Assembly: GCA_016124615.1 (NCBI GenBank)
Contig: WGNF01000008.1
Coordinates: 1 to 64,000, forward strand
DNA: 64,000 nucleotides
Reading direction: 5' to 3'
From: Paracoccaceae bacterium
GTDB lineage: Bacteria; Pseudomonadota; Alphaproteobacteria; Rhodobacterales; Rhodobacteraceae
The notes under the pieces were generated by a model. It searched no databases. It saw only the letters and a program-made list of their open reading frames with translations, and was not told the origin of the DNA. Shown here in pieces: positions 35,723-44,366 of this stretch. The position numbers and the translations under genes are program-made. Numbering within the stretch: the stretch's first letter is position 1; each line of letters begins with the position of its first letter.

Positions 35723-36424
35723 TCAGCCCACGGCGGCCTGGTTGTGCTTGCGCGCCATGAACTGCTTGGCGGTTTCCACCGCCACCGCCGCATCGCGGCA
35801 ATAGGCATCGGCGCCGATCGCACGCCCGAATTCCTCATTCAGCGGCGCGCCGCCGACCAGCACGATATACTCTTCGCGCAGGCCCTTTTCCTTCAGCGTG
35901 TCGATCACGACCTTCATGTAGGGCATGGTCGTGGTCAGCAGCGCCGACATGCCCAGAATGTCGGGCTGTTCTTCTTCCAGCGCCGCCAGATATTTGTCGA
36001 CCGAGTTGTTGATGCCAAGGTCGCGCACCTCGAAACCGGCGCCTTCCATCATCATCGCGACAAGGTTCTTGCCGATGTCGTGGATGTCGCCCTTCACGGT
36101 GCCGATCACCATCTTGCCCATCCGCGGCGCGCCGGTTTCGGCCAAGAGCGGCTTCAGGATGAACATCCCGGCCTTCATCGCGTTGGCGGCCAGCAGCACT
36201 TCCGGCACGAACAGGATGCCGTCGCGGAAGTCGTAGCCGACGATGGTCATGCCCGCGACCAGCGCCTTGGTCAGCACGTCATAGGGGGTCCAGCCGCGTC
36301 CCAGCAGGATGTTCACGCCCTCTTCGATCTCTTCCTTCAGACCGTCGTAAAGGTCGTCATGCATCTGCAGCACAAGTTCGTCGTCCGACAGTTCGGAAAG
36401 GATGATTTCTTGATCGTCGGCCAT
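35723..36424 (-). CDS. Corrinoid (B12-binding) methyltransfer protein
   Basis: 233 residues, a two-domain corrinoid protein: a helical cap (about 10-95) and a Rossmann-like B12 domain (about 100-220). 'GDIHDIGKN' contains the DxHxxG histidine that ligates cobalt; 'SALLTTTMPYMK' and 'VGGAPLNEEFGRAIGAD' complete the motif set. These carry methyl groups between methyltransferases. A betaine/homocysteine-type methyltransferase follows about 2 kb downstream; a split methionine synthase is the simplest reading. ATG at 36424 follows GGAGCAGG. Confidence 0.88.
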   Translation of the reverse strand: MADDQEIILSELSDDELVLQMHDDLYDGLKEEIEEGVNILLGRGWTPYDVLTKALVAGMTIVGYDFRDGILFVPEVLLAANAMKAGMFILKPLLAETGAPRMGKMVIGTVKGDIHDIGKNLVAMMMEGAGFEVRDLGINNSVDKYLAALEEEQPDILGMSALLTTTMPYMKVVIDTLKEKGLREEYIVLVGGAPLNEEFGRAIGADAYCRDAAVAVETAKQFMARKHNQAAVG

Positions 36425-36562
36425 GACCTGCTCCTGCATTTCGCGTGTCGCGCCCTACATGCGTCCAAAGGTCCGGGGGCACTGTCCGGATTGCGACATG
36501 CGCCGTGTCATCCACGACTCGGGCCGAATTGGCGCGTCAAGGCAAGCCGGGGGGTGGCAAAT

Positions 36563-36577
36563 GTTCCCCATTCGTTC
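36563..36577 (+). promoter_or_regulatory. LexA/SOS box upstream of the radical SAM gene
   Basis: GTTC-N7-GTTC (spacer CCCATTC) lies 12 bases before the ATG of the PA0069-like radical SAM gene. This is the direct-repeat consensus bound by alphaproteobacterial LexA. Position and match suggest SOS induction of the gene. Confidence 0.6.
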
Positions 36578-36589
36578 TATCTTCATACG

Positions 36590-37678
36590 ATGTCCGACCC
36601 GGCCACGATCCCGCCCCACCTGCGCCTGCGCGCCCGCGGCGCCACCTCAAACGCCGCCGGGCGGTTCGAGCCTGAAACCCGCGTGATCGAACCCGACGGC
36701 TGGGACCGGCTTGAGGATGAAGTGACGCTGCGCACCACCGTCACACTGGAACGCCCGCGCAGCGCGATCAGCCGCAACGCCTCGCCCGATCTGCCGTTCG
36801 ACCGCTCGCTGAACCCCTATCGCGGCTGCGAACACGGCTGCATCTACTGTTTCGCCCGCCCCAGCCACGCTTACCTCGGCCTCTCGCCCGGCCTCGATTT
36901 CGAAACCCGGTTGATCGCCCGCCCCGGCATCGGCGCCGTGCTGGCGCGCGAATTGTCGGCGCGCCGCTACAGCCCTGCCCCGCTGGCCCTCGGCACCAAC
37001 ACCGACCCCTATCAACCGATCGAGGCCGAATACCGGGTGATGCGCGAGGTGCTGGAGGTGCTGTCTGCCTTCAACCACCCGGTTGCCATCACCACCAAGG
37101 GCACACTGATCGAGCGTGACCTCGACCTGATCGCGCCCATGGCGGCGAAGGGGCTGGCGCGTGTCGGCCTGTCGGTCACCACGCTGGATCCGGCGGTGGC
37201 GCGCGCGATGGAGCCGCGGGTGCCCGCGCCCGCGCGGCGGCTGGAAACCATCCGGCGGCTGACAGCGGCGGGGGTGCCGGTGCGGGTGATGATCGCCCCG
37301 GTCGTGCCCGCCCTGACCGATCATGAAACCGAGGCGATCCTGCAAGCCGCGCATGATGCGGGCGCCACCCGCGCCACCTATATCGTGCTGCGCCTGCCGC
37401 TGGAGGTCGCGCCGCTGTTTCGCGACTGGCTGACGGCGCATTTCCCCGACCGCGCCGCCCATGTCATGGGCCGGGTGCGCGAATTGCACGGCGGCAAGGA
37501 CTACGACCCCGCCTGGGGCAAACGGATGCGCGGCGAGGGGCTCTGGGCCGACCTGATGGCGCAACGCTTTCGCGCCGCCACCCGGCGGCTGGGGATGGAC
37601 GCACCCTCACCGCCGCTGCGCACCGACCTGTTCCGGGTGCCGCCGAAACCGGGCGATCAGCTCAGCCTCGAGTTCTGA
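36590..37678 (+). CDS. PA0069-family radical SAM protein
   Basis: 362 residues. 'CEHGCIYCFA' with Cys80, Cys84 and Cys87 is the CxxxCxxC cluster of radical SAM enzymes; 'LGTNTDPYQPIE' and 'ITTKGTLIERDLDLI' are typical of the PA0069/Rv2578c subgroup related to spore photoproduct lyase-like proteins. Substrate unknown. ATG at 36590 is used because it lies just behind the SOS box and the conserved N-terminal block; a longer frame overlaps the divergent side. Confidence 0.85.
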   Translation: MSDPATIPPHLRLRARGATSNAAGRFEPETRVIEPDGWDRLEDEVTLRTTVTLERPRSAISRNASPDLPFDRSLNPYRGCEHGCIYCFARPSHAYLGLSPGLDFETRLIARPGIGAVLARELSARRYSPAPLALGTNTDPYQPIEAEYRVMREVLEVLSAFNHPVAITTKGTLIERDLDLIAPMAAKGLARVGLSVTTLDPAVARAMEPRVPAPARRLETIRRLTAAGVPVRVMIAPVVPALTDHETEAILQAAHDAGATRATYIVLRLPLEVAPLFRDWLTAHFPDRAAHVMGRVRELHGGKDYDPAWGKRMRGEGLWADLMAQRFRAATRRLGMDAPSPPLRTDLFRVPPKPGDQLSLEF

Positions 37679-37688
37679 ACCGCCCATT

Positions 37689-37736
37689 CTTCCTGGCGGA
37701 AATACTCCCGGGGGTGTGGGGGCAGGCAGCCCCCAC
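37689..37736. repeat. Intergenic repeat with hairpin, copy 1
   Basis: TTCCTGGCGGAAATACTCCCG (reverse-complement core GGGAGTATTTCCGCCA) at 37689-37714, followed by a perfect 8-bp hairpin GTGGGGGC / GCCCCCAC (37716-37736). It lies between two convergent genes and probably ends their transcription. A related motif is at 43742-43774. As I recall, this sequence type is widespread downstream of genes in Rhodobacterales. Confidence 0.5.
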
Positions 37737-37742
37737 TCTGCC

Positions 37743-38756
37743 TCAGCCGCGCCGCCCCCGGCGTTCACGCTTCGGGCCACCGGCATCGTCGCCCGTGCCA
37801 TCCGAGGCCGAGGAGAAGCCGCCCAGCTTTTCGGCGATCGTGTCCAGCGCCGGGCGCGGGCCGCGCGGGCGCGTCATCAGCGCCTCGCGCATGGCGCGCA
37901 GGTGTTCCGGCATCGTGCCGCAGCAGCCGCCGATGATCCGCGCGCCCGCATCGCGCGCCAGCACCGCATATTCGGCCATCAGCGCCGGGGTGCCGTCGTA
38001 ATGGATGTGGCCGTCGTGATATTTCGGGATGCCCGCATTGCCCTTGGCGATGATCGGCCGTTCCGTGCCCTGCGCGACAAAGCCCAGAACGGTGCGCATC
38101 AGGTCGGACGCGCCGACGCCGCAGTTGGCGCCGAAGGCCAGCGGCGGATGCGGCAGTTTCTCGACCAGATCGACCAGCGCGGCCGAGGTCAGCCCCATCA
38201 TCGTGCGCCCGGCGGTGTCAAAGCTCATCGTGCCGCACCACGGCATTCCGGCCAGCCGCGCGGCCTCTGCCGCGGCCTTGAACTCTTCGGCGGCCGAAAT
38301 TGTCTCGACCCAAAGCACATCGACGCCGCCCGCTTTCAGGCCCTCGGCCTGCTCGTGGAACATCTCCACCGCCAGTTCATGCGTCAGGGTGCCCATCGGC
38401 GCCATGATCTCGCCGGTCGGGCCCATCGAGCCTGCCACCACCACCGGGCGGCCCGCCGCGTCGGCAATCTCGCGCCCCAGTTCGGCGGCGATCTTGTTCA
38501 GCTCATGGGTGCGGGCCTGCGCCCCGTGCAGCTTCAGCCGCGACGCATTGGCGCCAAACGAGTTGGTCAGGAAGATGTCGCTGCCCGCCTCGACCGCACC
38601 ACGGTAAAGCGCGCGGATGTTGTCGGGTTTCTCGACGTTCCACATCTCGGGCGCATCGCCGGACGACAGGCCCATGTTGAACAGGTTGGTGCCGGTCGCA
38701 CCATCGGCCATCAGCCAGTCGCGGGTGGCGAGAAGGGTGGAAAGCAGGTCGCTCAT
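37743..38756 (-). CDS. bmt: Betaine/homocysteine S-methyltransferase-like protein
   Basis: 337 residues. Homocysteine-binding TIM barrel of the Pfam S-methyltransferase family, with zinc cysteines in 'GANCGVG' (about 209) and 'GGCCGTMP' (about 275-276). Family members transfer a methyl group to homocysteine, forming methionine, from betaine or, in split MetH systems, from a corrinoid protein. ATG at 38756 follows AAGGGG. C-terminal 30 residues are low complexity (GPKRERRGRRG). Donor cannot be decided from sequence. Confidence 0.85.
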   Translation of the reverse strand: MSDLLSTLLATRDWLMADGATGTNLFNMGLSSGDAPEMWNVEKPDNIRALYRGAVEAGSDIFLTNSFGANASRLKLHGAQARTHELNKIAAELGREIADAAGRPVVVAGSMGPTGEIMAPMGTLTHELAVEMFHEQAEGLKAGGVDVLWVETISAAEEFKAAAEAARLAGMPWCGTMSFDTAGRTMMGLTSAALVDLVEKLPHPPLAFGANCGVGASDLMRTVLGFVAQGTERPIIAKGNAGIPKYHDGHIHYDGTPALMAEYAVLARDAGARIIGGCCGTMPEHLRAMREALMTRPRGPRPALDTIAEKLGGFSSASDGTGDDAGGPKRERRGRRG

Positions 38757-38885
38757 GTCGGCCCCTTGCGTGTAAACGGTGGCCGGGCCGCGTCGGCCCG
38801 ACCGCCCTGATCTCGCATGTCACGCGATCGCAGGCAATTGCGCAATCCGCATGATCTTCATGCGGCAGACCGCGAAACCCCCGGC

Positions 38886-39200
38886 TCAGGCGCCTTTCGC
38901 CAGTTCGGCCTGCACCGCGTAAAGGCATTCGGCCCGCTTGGCGCGCACGGCGGCCATGTCGGCCTTGCCGTCCAGATCGGCCACCACATGGCGGATCACG
39001 TCCTCATGCCCGGCCTCGGTGAAGTCGGCCTTGACCACGCCCATCGCATAGGCCTCGGCCTCGTCGCCGGACTTGCCCAGCAGCGCCGCGGCCCACAGCC
39101 CCAGTGCCTTGTTGGCCCGGGCTTCGGCCTTAAACTGCATTTCGGCGTCATGGGCGAACTTGGCCTCGAAGGCGGTTTCGCGGTCATCGAAGGTCGGCAT
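38886..39200 (-). CDS. ATPase inhibitor subunit zeta (DUF1476)
   Basis: 104 residues. Starts MPTFDDRETAFEAKFAHD and is helical and charged, matching the zeta subunit that inhibits the F1-ATPase of Paracoccus denitrificans by binding its catalytic face. N-terminal inhibitory segment is complete. The ATG at 39200 has no strong ribosome site. It is not next to the atp genes. Confidence 0.88.
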   Translation of the reverse strand: MPTFDDRETAFEAKFAHDAEMQFKAEARANKALGLWAAALLGKSGDEAEAYAMGVVKADFTEAGHEDVIRHVVADLDGKADMAAVRAKRAECLYAVQAELAKGA

Positions 39201-39353
39201 GGCATCCTCTCGGGTTCGTGATCGTCGACCCAGATGTGGGCGACCGGGCGCCGCGACGCAAGCCCCCGGCTTCGCCTTGCGACAACCTGCGCATTGGCCT
39301 ATAGCGGGGCGAAGCGGGCGCATCCCCCGATGCGCGCGCCCCTCGGAGTTGAC

Positions 39354-40112
39354 ATGGCGCGGCGCAAGAAAATTTTTGAAGGCAAGGCCAAGATTTTGTA
39401 CGAAGGCCCCGAGCCGGGCACATTGGTGCAGTACTTCAAGGACGATGCCGCCGCCGCCTTCCCGACCGAGCGCCGCGACACGATCGAAGGCAAGGGCGTG
39501 TTGAACAACCGCCTTTCCGAATTCTTCATGACCGGGCTGAACTCGATCGGCGTGCCGACCCATTTCATCCGCCGCATCAACATGCGTGAACAACTGATAC
39601 GCGCGGTGGAAATCATCCCGCTGGAGGTTGTGGTGCGTAACTTCGCCGCCGGACCCATCACGACGCGCCTCGGCATTCCCGAGGGCACGCCGCTGCCGCG
39701 CCCGATCGTCGAATTCTACTTCAAGGATGAAAAGCTCGGCGACCCCTTGGTGACCGAAGAGCACATCATCGCCTTCGGTTGGGCCAGCCAGCAGGATCTG
39801 GATGAAATGGTGGCGCTGGCGCTGCGGGTGAACGACTTCCTGTCGGGCGTGATGATGGGCGTGGGCATCCGCCTTGCCGATTTCCGCATCGAGGTGGGCC
39901 GCATCTGGGAAGGTGACTTCCAGCGCCTGATCGTGGCCGACGAGATCAGCCCCGACAGCTGCCGCCTGTGGGACGCGCGCGGCATCATCTCGGCGGACGA
40001 TCCGCCGCGCGAACTGGCCGGGCAGACCGACGCCTATACCGAACTTGCGCAACGGCTGGGCGTGCTGCCCACCAATGTGACCCATGCCGGCAAACCGACC
40101 CTGATCAACTGA
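39354..40112 (+). CDS. purC: SAICAR synthase
   Basis: 252 residues. ATP-grasp-like fold with '[17 protein letters not shown]' and '[24 protein letters not shown]' typical of PurC. It condenses CAIR with aspartate in purine synthesis. ATG at 39354 follows GGAG. Next comes purS after 11 bases. Confidence 0.95.
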   Translation: MARRKKIFEGKAKILYEGPEPGTLVQYFKDDAAAAFPTERRDTIEGKGVLNNRLSEFFMTGLNSIGVPTHFIRRINMREQLIRAVEIIPLEVVVRNFAAGPITTRLGIPEGTPLPRPIVEFYFKDEKLGDPLVTEEHIIAFGWASQQDLDEMVALALRVNDFLSGVMMGVGIRLADFRIEVGRIWEGDFQRLIVADEISPDSCRLWDARGIISADDPPRELAGQTDAYTELAQRLGVLPTNVTHAGKPTLIN

Positions 40113-40123
40113 AAGGCCCCGCG

Positions 40124-40363
40124 ATGAAAGCCCGCGTCCATGTCATGCTGAAGGATGGCGTTCTCGACCCGCAGGGCGAGGCCGTGCGCCATGCCCTTGG
40201 CACCCTCGGGTTTTCCGGCGTCGCGGGTGTGCGGCAGGGCAAGGTGATCGAGCTTGACCTGACCGCCACCGACCGCATGGCGGCCGAGGCCGAGGTGCGC
40301 GCGATGTGCGAAAAGCTGCTCGCCAATACCGTGATCGAGAAATACACCGTCGAGATCGCCTGA
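40124..40363 (+). CDS. purS: Phosphoribosylformylglycinamidine synthase subunit PurS
   Basis: 79 residues, with the PurS pattern 'KARVHVMLKDGVLDPQG' and 'VRQGKVIELDL'. Forms the bridge between PurL and PurQ. ATG at 40124. One base separates its stop from the next start. Confidence 0.95.
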   Translation: MKARVHVMLKDGVLDPQGEAVRHALGTLGFSGVAGVRQGKVIELDLTATDRMAAEAEVRAMCEKLLANTVIEKYTVEIA

Positions 40364-40364
40364 G

Positions 40365-41405
40365 ATGCTGGCCGCGCGGCTGACCGGCTGGCGCGCCCCG
40401 CTTGAGATCGGCCAAGCCCCCGACCCGGACTGCCCCGAGGATGGCGTGGTGCTGCGGGTGCTGGCCTGCGGCATCTGCCGGTCCGACTGGCACGCCTGGA
40501 CCGGGGCCGACCCGGTCGACCTGCCCCATATCCCCGGCCATGAATATTGCGGCGTGATCGAGGCCGTCGGCCCCCGCGTTTCCGGCTGGCACCGCGGCGA
40601 CCGGGTGATCGCGCCTTTCATCCTCGCCTGTGGCAGCTGCCCCGACTGCCGCGCCGGACACCAGACGATCTGCGCCACGCAGGCACTGCCCGGCTTCAAT
40701 GCGCCCGGCGCCTTTGCCCAGTACGTCGCTGTCCCGCATGCCGACGCCAACCTTGCCCGCCTGCCCGAGGGGATGGACCCCGCCCTTGCCGCAGCCCTCG
40801 GCTGCCGGGTGACGACCGCCTGGCATGCGCTGACCGACCGCGCCGCACTGGCGCCGGGCGAGTGGCTGGCGGTGCAGGGCGCGGGCGGCGTCGGATTGTC
40901 GGCGCTGCTGCTGGGCCGGGCGCTTGGCGCGCGGGTGGTGATGGTCGACGTGGTGCCGGAAAAGCTCGCCTTTGCGACGACGCTGGGGGCCGATGCGGTG
41001 GTGGATGCGCGGGCGGGCGATGCGGCGGCGCAGGTTCGCGCCCTCACCGGCGGCGGCGCCGATGTGGCGATCGAGGCGCTGGGGATCGAGGCGACCACGG
41101 TGGCGGCGCTGCGCAGCTTGCGCAAGCGCGGCCGGATGGTGCAGATCGGCATGCCCGCGGGCGAACACGCCACGATGCGGCTGCCGATGGACGCGGTCTA
41201 TTCCGAGCAGCTGGCGCTATTCGGCACGCGCGGCATGCCGGGCTGGCGCTACCCGAGCCTGTTCGCACTGATCGCGGGTGGCCATGTCGACCTGACGCCG
41301 CTGATCGCGCGGCGGGTGCGGTTGTCCGATGCCTCGGCCGAACTCGCCGCCTTCGACGGCCCGGCGGCGCCGGGCGTGGCCGTCATCACCGATTTCGCGG
41401 GCTGA
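40365..41405 (+). CDS. Zinc-dependent alcohol dehydrogenase family protein
   Basis: 346 residues. Medium-chain dehydrogenase with catalytic zinc residues in 'CGICRSDWHAW' and 'GHEYCG', the structural four-Cys block 'CGSCPDCRAGHQTIC', and the NAD loop 'GAGGVGLSALLLG'. Substrate not evident. It follows purS by one base, so is co-transcribed with purC-purS, an unexpected pairing. Confidence 0.87.
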   Translation: MLAARLTGWRAPLEIGQAPDPDCPEDGVVLRVLACGICRSDWHAWTGADPVDLPHIPGHEYCGVIEAVGPRVSGWHRGDRVIAPFILACGSCPDCRAGHQTICATQALPGFNAPGAFAQYVAVPHADANLARLPEGMDPALAAALGCRVTTAWHALTDRAALAPGEWLAVQGAGGVGLSALLLGRALGARVVMVDVVPEKLAFATTLGADAVVDARAGDAAAQVRALTGGGADVAIEALGIEATTVAALRSLRKRGRMVQIGMPAGEHATMRLPMDAVYSEQLALFGTRGMPGWRYPSLFALIAGGHVDLTPLIARRVRLSDASAELAAFDGPAAPGVAVITDFAG

Positions 41406-41439
41406 CCCGCGGCCCCGAGCTTTCGCCGAAACTGCGCGC

Positions 41440-41868
41440 TCAGGCGGCGGCGGTGGCGCTGGCCAGATCGCGGATACGCTCCACCATCGCCCGCACCCCG
41501 TTCGAGCGTTGCGACGACAGATGCTCGGTCAGCCCCAGCCGCCCGAGTTCGGCGGCCGCGTCCACCTGCCCCACCTCGGCCACCGTCAGCCCGGAATAAA
41601 GCGCGTGCAGCACCGCGATCAGACCGCGCACGATCATCGCGTCGCTTTCGCCCTGAAAGTCGAACCGCGCGCCGGGCCCCTGCCCTTCGACATGCGGCAT
41701 CAGCCAGACCTGACTGGCGCAGCCGTTCACCTTGGTCGCGGGCACCCGGAACGCCTCGTCCAGCGCGGGCATGGCGCGGCCAAGCTCGATGACGTGGCGA
41801 TAGCGGTCTTCCCAGTCGTCGAGAAAGGCGAAGGTGTCGGCAATGTCTTCGAAGGCGGGCGTGGCCAT
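41440..41868 (-). CDS. sufE: SufE family sulfur acceptor
   Basis: 142 residues. Cys50 in 'TKVNGCASQVWL' is the persulfide-accepting cysteine. SufE takes sulfur from the SufS desulfurase for iron-sulfur cluster assembly. ATG at 41868 follows GGAG at 8 bases; ATG at 41880 would extend by four residues. No suf operon is adjacent. Confidence 0.9.
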   Translation of the reverse strand: MATPAFEDIADTFAFLDDWEDRYRHVIELGRAMPALDEAFRVPATKVNGCASQVWLMPHVEGQGPGARFDFQGESDAMIVRGLIAVLHALYSGLTVAEVGQVDAAAELGRLGLTEHLSSQRSNGVRAMVERIRDLASATAAA

Positions 41869-41991
41869 CGGCGTCTCCATCTGCTGACTTTCAGGTAAGG
41901 CCGCCGCGGCCAAAGGTCCAGTACCCGCGCAGAGCGGCTTTTCAAAGCCGTCGGATTGGGCTACCCAAGACCCGATGCGATGGGGGAAGAC

Positions 41992-42471
41992 ATGAAGAAA
42001 CCGCTGCTTGCCGCGCTGGTTCTGACGCTCGCGCTTGGCGCCTGCAGCGGGTTCCGCCAGTCCCGCATGAATCCGTTCAACTGGTTCGGCGGCTCGAAGA
42101 AGGCCGCACCCGTTGCCGTTGACCCGGCGACCGGCGTGGCCCTGGCGCCCGCCGACACGCGCGATCTGGTGGCCGAGGTCGAAACGCTGGTGGTCGAGCG
42201 GCGGCCGGGCGGCGCGATCATCCGCGCGACCGGGCTGGCGCCGACCCAAGGCTGGTGGAACGCGGCATTGGCGGTCGAGAATGATGGCAAGCCGGTCAAG
42301 GGCGTGCTGACCTACCGCTTTGTGATCTCGCCGCCGCTGGGGGCCACGCCCGTCTCCACGCCGCAATCGCGCGAAGTGACGGTGGCGATCTATCTGTCAG
42401 ACGCGCAGATGGATGGCGTGACGCAGATCACCGTGACCGGGCTGAACAACGCCCGATCCAGTCGCCGCTAG
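41992..42471 (+). CDS. Putative lipoprotein, function unknown
   Basis: 159 residues. Lipobox LALGAC with Cys18 predicts an exported lipid-anchored protein. The mature part has a beta-rich, Ig-like appearance ('GGAIIRATGLAPTQGWWNAAL', 'GVTQITVTGLNN'). No family name is certain. ATG at 41992 follows a GGGGGAAG ribosome site. Ends 5 bases before the convergent rnd stop. Confidence 0.72.
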   Translation: MKKPLLAALVLTLALGACSGFRQSRMNPFNWFGGSKKAAPVAVDPATGVALAPADTRDLVAEVETLVVERRPGGAIIRATGLAPTQGWWNAALAVENDGKPVKGVLTYRFVISPPLGATPVSTPQSREVTVAIYLSDAQMDGVTQITVTGLNNARSSRR

Positions 42472-42475
42472 GCGG

Positions 42476-43630
42476 TTAAAGCCGGACCACCTTCACGTCG
42501 TTGCCCTTGGCCGACAGCGCGATCTCGCCCCGGCACAGCCTGAGCGCGTCGTCGCCGAACGCCTCGGCGCGCCAGCCGTGCAGCGCGGGCATGTCACGCT
42601 CGCCCGCCGCGATGGCGTCCAGATCGGCGGCCGAGGCGATCAACTTGGCCGCCACCCCCGCGCTTTCCGATTTCGCCTTCAGGAGCACCCGCAACAGGTC
42701 GGCCAGCGCCGGGTTCACCTGCAACTGCTCGCGGCTGAGGTCGGGCTTGGGCATGTCTTCGGGCTTCATCGCCGCCGCGGCCTTCACCGCCGCGATGATT
42801 CCATCCGCGATCTCGCCCCGCCGCGCCTCGCGAAGAAGCAGCCGCGAGCGGCCAAGCTCTTCGTAATTGGTCGGCTTGGTCGAGGCGAGTTCCAACAGCG
42901 CATCGTCCTTGTAGACCCGCGAGCGCGGCACGTTGCGGCTTTGCGCGTAGTCCTCGCGAAACCGCGCCAGTTCCTTCACCACGGCAAGAAACTTGCCCGA
43001 ATTGGTGCGCGTCTTGACCCGCATCCACGCCTCATCCGGGTGAATGGTGTAGGTCGCGGGATCGGTCAGCACCGCCAGTTCCTCGGCCACCCATTTCTGG
43101 CGGCCGGATTTCTCGATCTGCTGGGCGAGGTGTTCGTAGATCACCCGCAGATGGGTCACGTCGGCCAGCGCATAGACCAGTTGCGCCTCGGTCAGCGGAC
43201 GACGCGACCAGTCGGTGAAGCGCGAGGTCTTGTCGAGCGGCTCATGCGCGATCTTCTTGACCAGCGTCTCATAGCCGACCTGCTCGCCAAACCCGCAGAC
43301 CATCGCGGCCACCTGAGTGTCGAAGAGCGGCACCGGGAACACCTTGCCCTCGACGAAGAAGATTTCCAGATCCTGCCGGGCGGCGTGGAACACCTTCACC
43401 GTCGCATCATGGCGGAAGAGGTCGTAGAGCGGGTCGAGCGACAGCCCCTCGGCCAGCGGATCGACCAGCACCGCCTCACCGGTCTTGCCGGGCAGCGCCA
43501 TCTGGATCAGGCACAGCTTGGACCAGTAGGTACGCTCGCGCAGGAATTCCGTGTCGATGGTAACGTAGGCTTCGGTCTTGGCGGCCGCGCAGAAACGGGC
43601 CAGCTCTTCGGTCGTGGTGATCAGGTTCAT
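42476..43630 (-). CDS. rnd: Ribonuclease D
   Basis: 384 residues. DEDD 3'-5' exonuclease with 'TIDTEFLRERTYW' (ExoI), 'FHAARQDLEIFF' (ExoII) and 'YALADVTHLRVIYEH' (ExoIII), followed by HRDC-type helical domain(s). Trims tRNA and other RNA 3' ends. The stop lies 4 bases from the convergent lipoprotein gene. Confidence 0.92.
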   Translation of the reverse strand: MNLITTTEELARFCAAAKTEAYVTIDTEFLRERTYWSKLCLIQMALPGKTGEAVLVDPLAEGLSLDPLYDLFRHDATVKVFHAARQDLEIFFVEGKVFPVPLFDTQVAAMVCGFGEQVGYETLVKKIAHEPLDKTSRFTDWSRRPLTEAQLVYALADVTHLRVIYEHLAQQIEKSGRQKWVAEELAVLTDPATYTIHPDEAWMRVKTRTNSGKFLAVVKELARFREDYAQSRNVPRSRVYKDDALLELASTKPTNYEELGRSRLLLREARRGEIADGIIAAVKAAAAMKPEDMPKPDLSREQLQVNPALADLLRVLLKAKSESAGVAAKLIASAADLDAIAAGERDMPALHGWRAEAFGDDALRLCRGEIALSAKGNDVKVVRL

Positions 43631-43741
43631 CCGGGTTCCGGCATTCGCATGGGCGCGGGGTCATCCCGCAGGACCGCTATAGGGGTACGGGCGGCGAAAG
43701 GAAAGACCTTGGGCGGGGGGGCCCGTCCGGCAGGGCAGAAG

Positions 43742-43774
43742 CCTCCGGCGGGGATATTTGGGCCAAGCTGAAAG
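43742..43774. repeat. Intergenic repeat, copy 2
   Basis: CCTCCGGCGGGGATATTTGG and the following GCCAAGCTGAAAG, related in core GGGRxTATTTxxGCCA to the copy at 37689-37714 but without a strong G/C hairpin. It lies just beyond the purN stop, probably as part of its 3' untranslated region. Confidence 0.45.
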
Positions 43775-43775
43775 C

Positions 43776-44366
43776 TCAGGGCAGCCAAAGCGGGGTTCGG
43801 TTGCCGCTGGCGAAGCGGCGCAGCACGGCGGGGTAAAGCCGGTGTTCCTCGATCAGCACGCGGGCCGACAGGGTTTCGGCGGTGTCGCCGGGCAGCACCG
43901 GAACGCGGGCCTGCCCGAGGATGGGGCCGGCGTCAAGCTCGGCGGTGACCTCATGCACGGTGCAGCCCGCCTCGGCGTCATGCGCGTCGAGCGCGCGCTG
44001 GTGGGTGTGCAGGCCGGGGTATTTCGGCAAGAGCGAGGGGTGGATGTTCAGCATCCGCCCGGCAAAACGGGCGATGAAGCCGGGCGTCAGGATGCGCATG
44101 AAGCCCGCAAGGCAAAGGATGTCGGGCGCGGCGGCTTCCAGCGGGGCGAGCAGCGCCGCCTCGAACGCGGCGCGGTCGCCCTTGTAGGCGCGGTGGTCCA
44201 CGGCGGCGGTCGGGATGCCCATCGCCGCCGCCTTCGCCAGCCCGGCAGCGGCGGGATCGTTGGCCACGACCAGCACCGGGCGCGCCGGATGATCGCCGGT
44301 CATCGAGCGGGCAAGCGCGACCATGTTCGAGCCGCCGCCCGAAATCAGGATCGCGACACGCTTCAC
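43776..44366 (-). CDS. purN: Phosphoribosylglycinamide formyltransferase
   Basis: 196 residues. '[13 protein letters not shown]' is the phosphate loop, '[12 protein letters not shown]' contains the catalytic His and '[12 protein letters not shown]' the catalytic Asp. Uses 10-formyl-THF to formylate GAR. The ATG overlaps the purM stop at 44363-44366 (ATGA). Confidence 0.95.
   Translation of the reverse strand: MKRVAILISGGGSNMVALARSMTGDHPARPVLVVANDPAAAGLAKAAAMGIPTAAVDHRAYKGDRAAFEAALLAPLEAAAPDILCLAGFMRILTPGFIARFAGRMLNIHPSLLPKYPGLHTHQRALDAHDAEAGCTVHEVTAELDAGPILGQARVPVLPGDTAETLSARVLIEEHRLYPAVLRRFASGNRTPLWLP

Noticed and set aside
38757-38885. A SAM, SAH or B12 riboswitch before the homocysteine methyltransferase
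   Set aside because: I found G/C-rich hairpins but no match to any riboswitch consensus I can recall.
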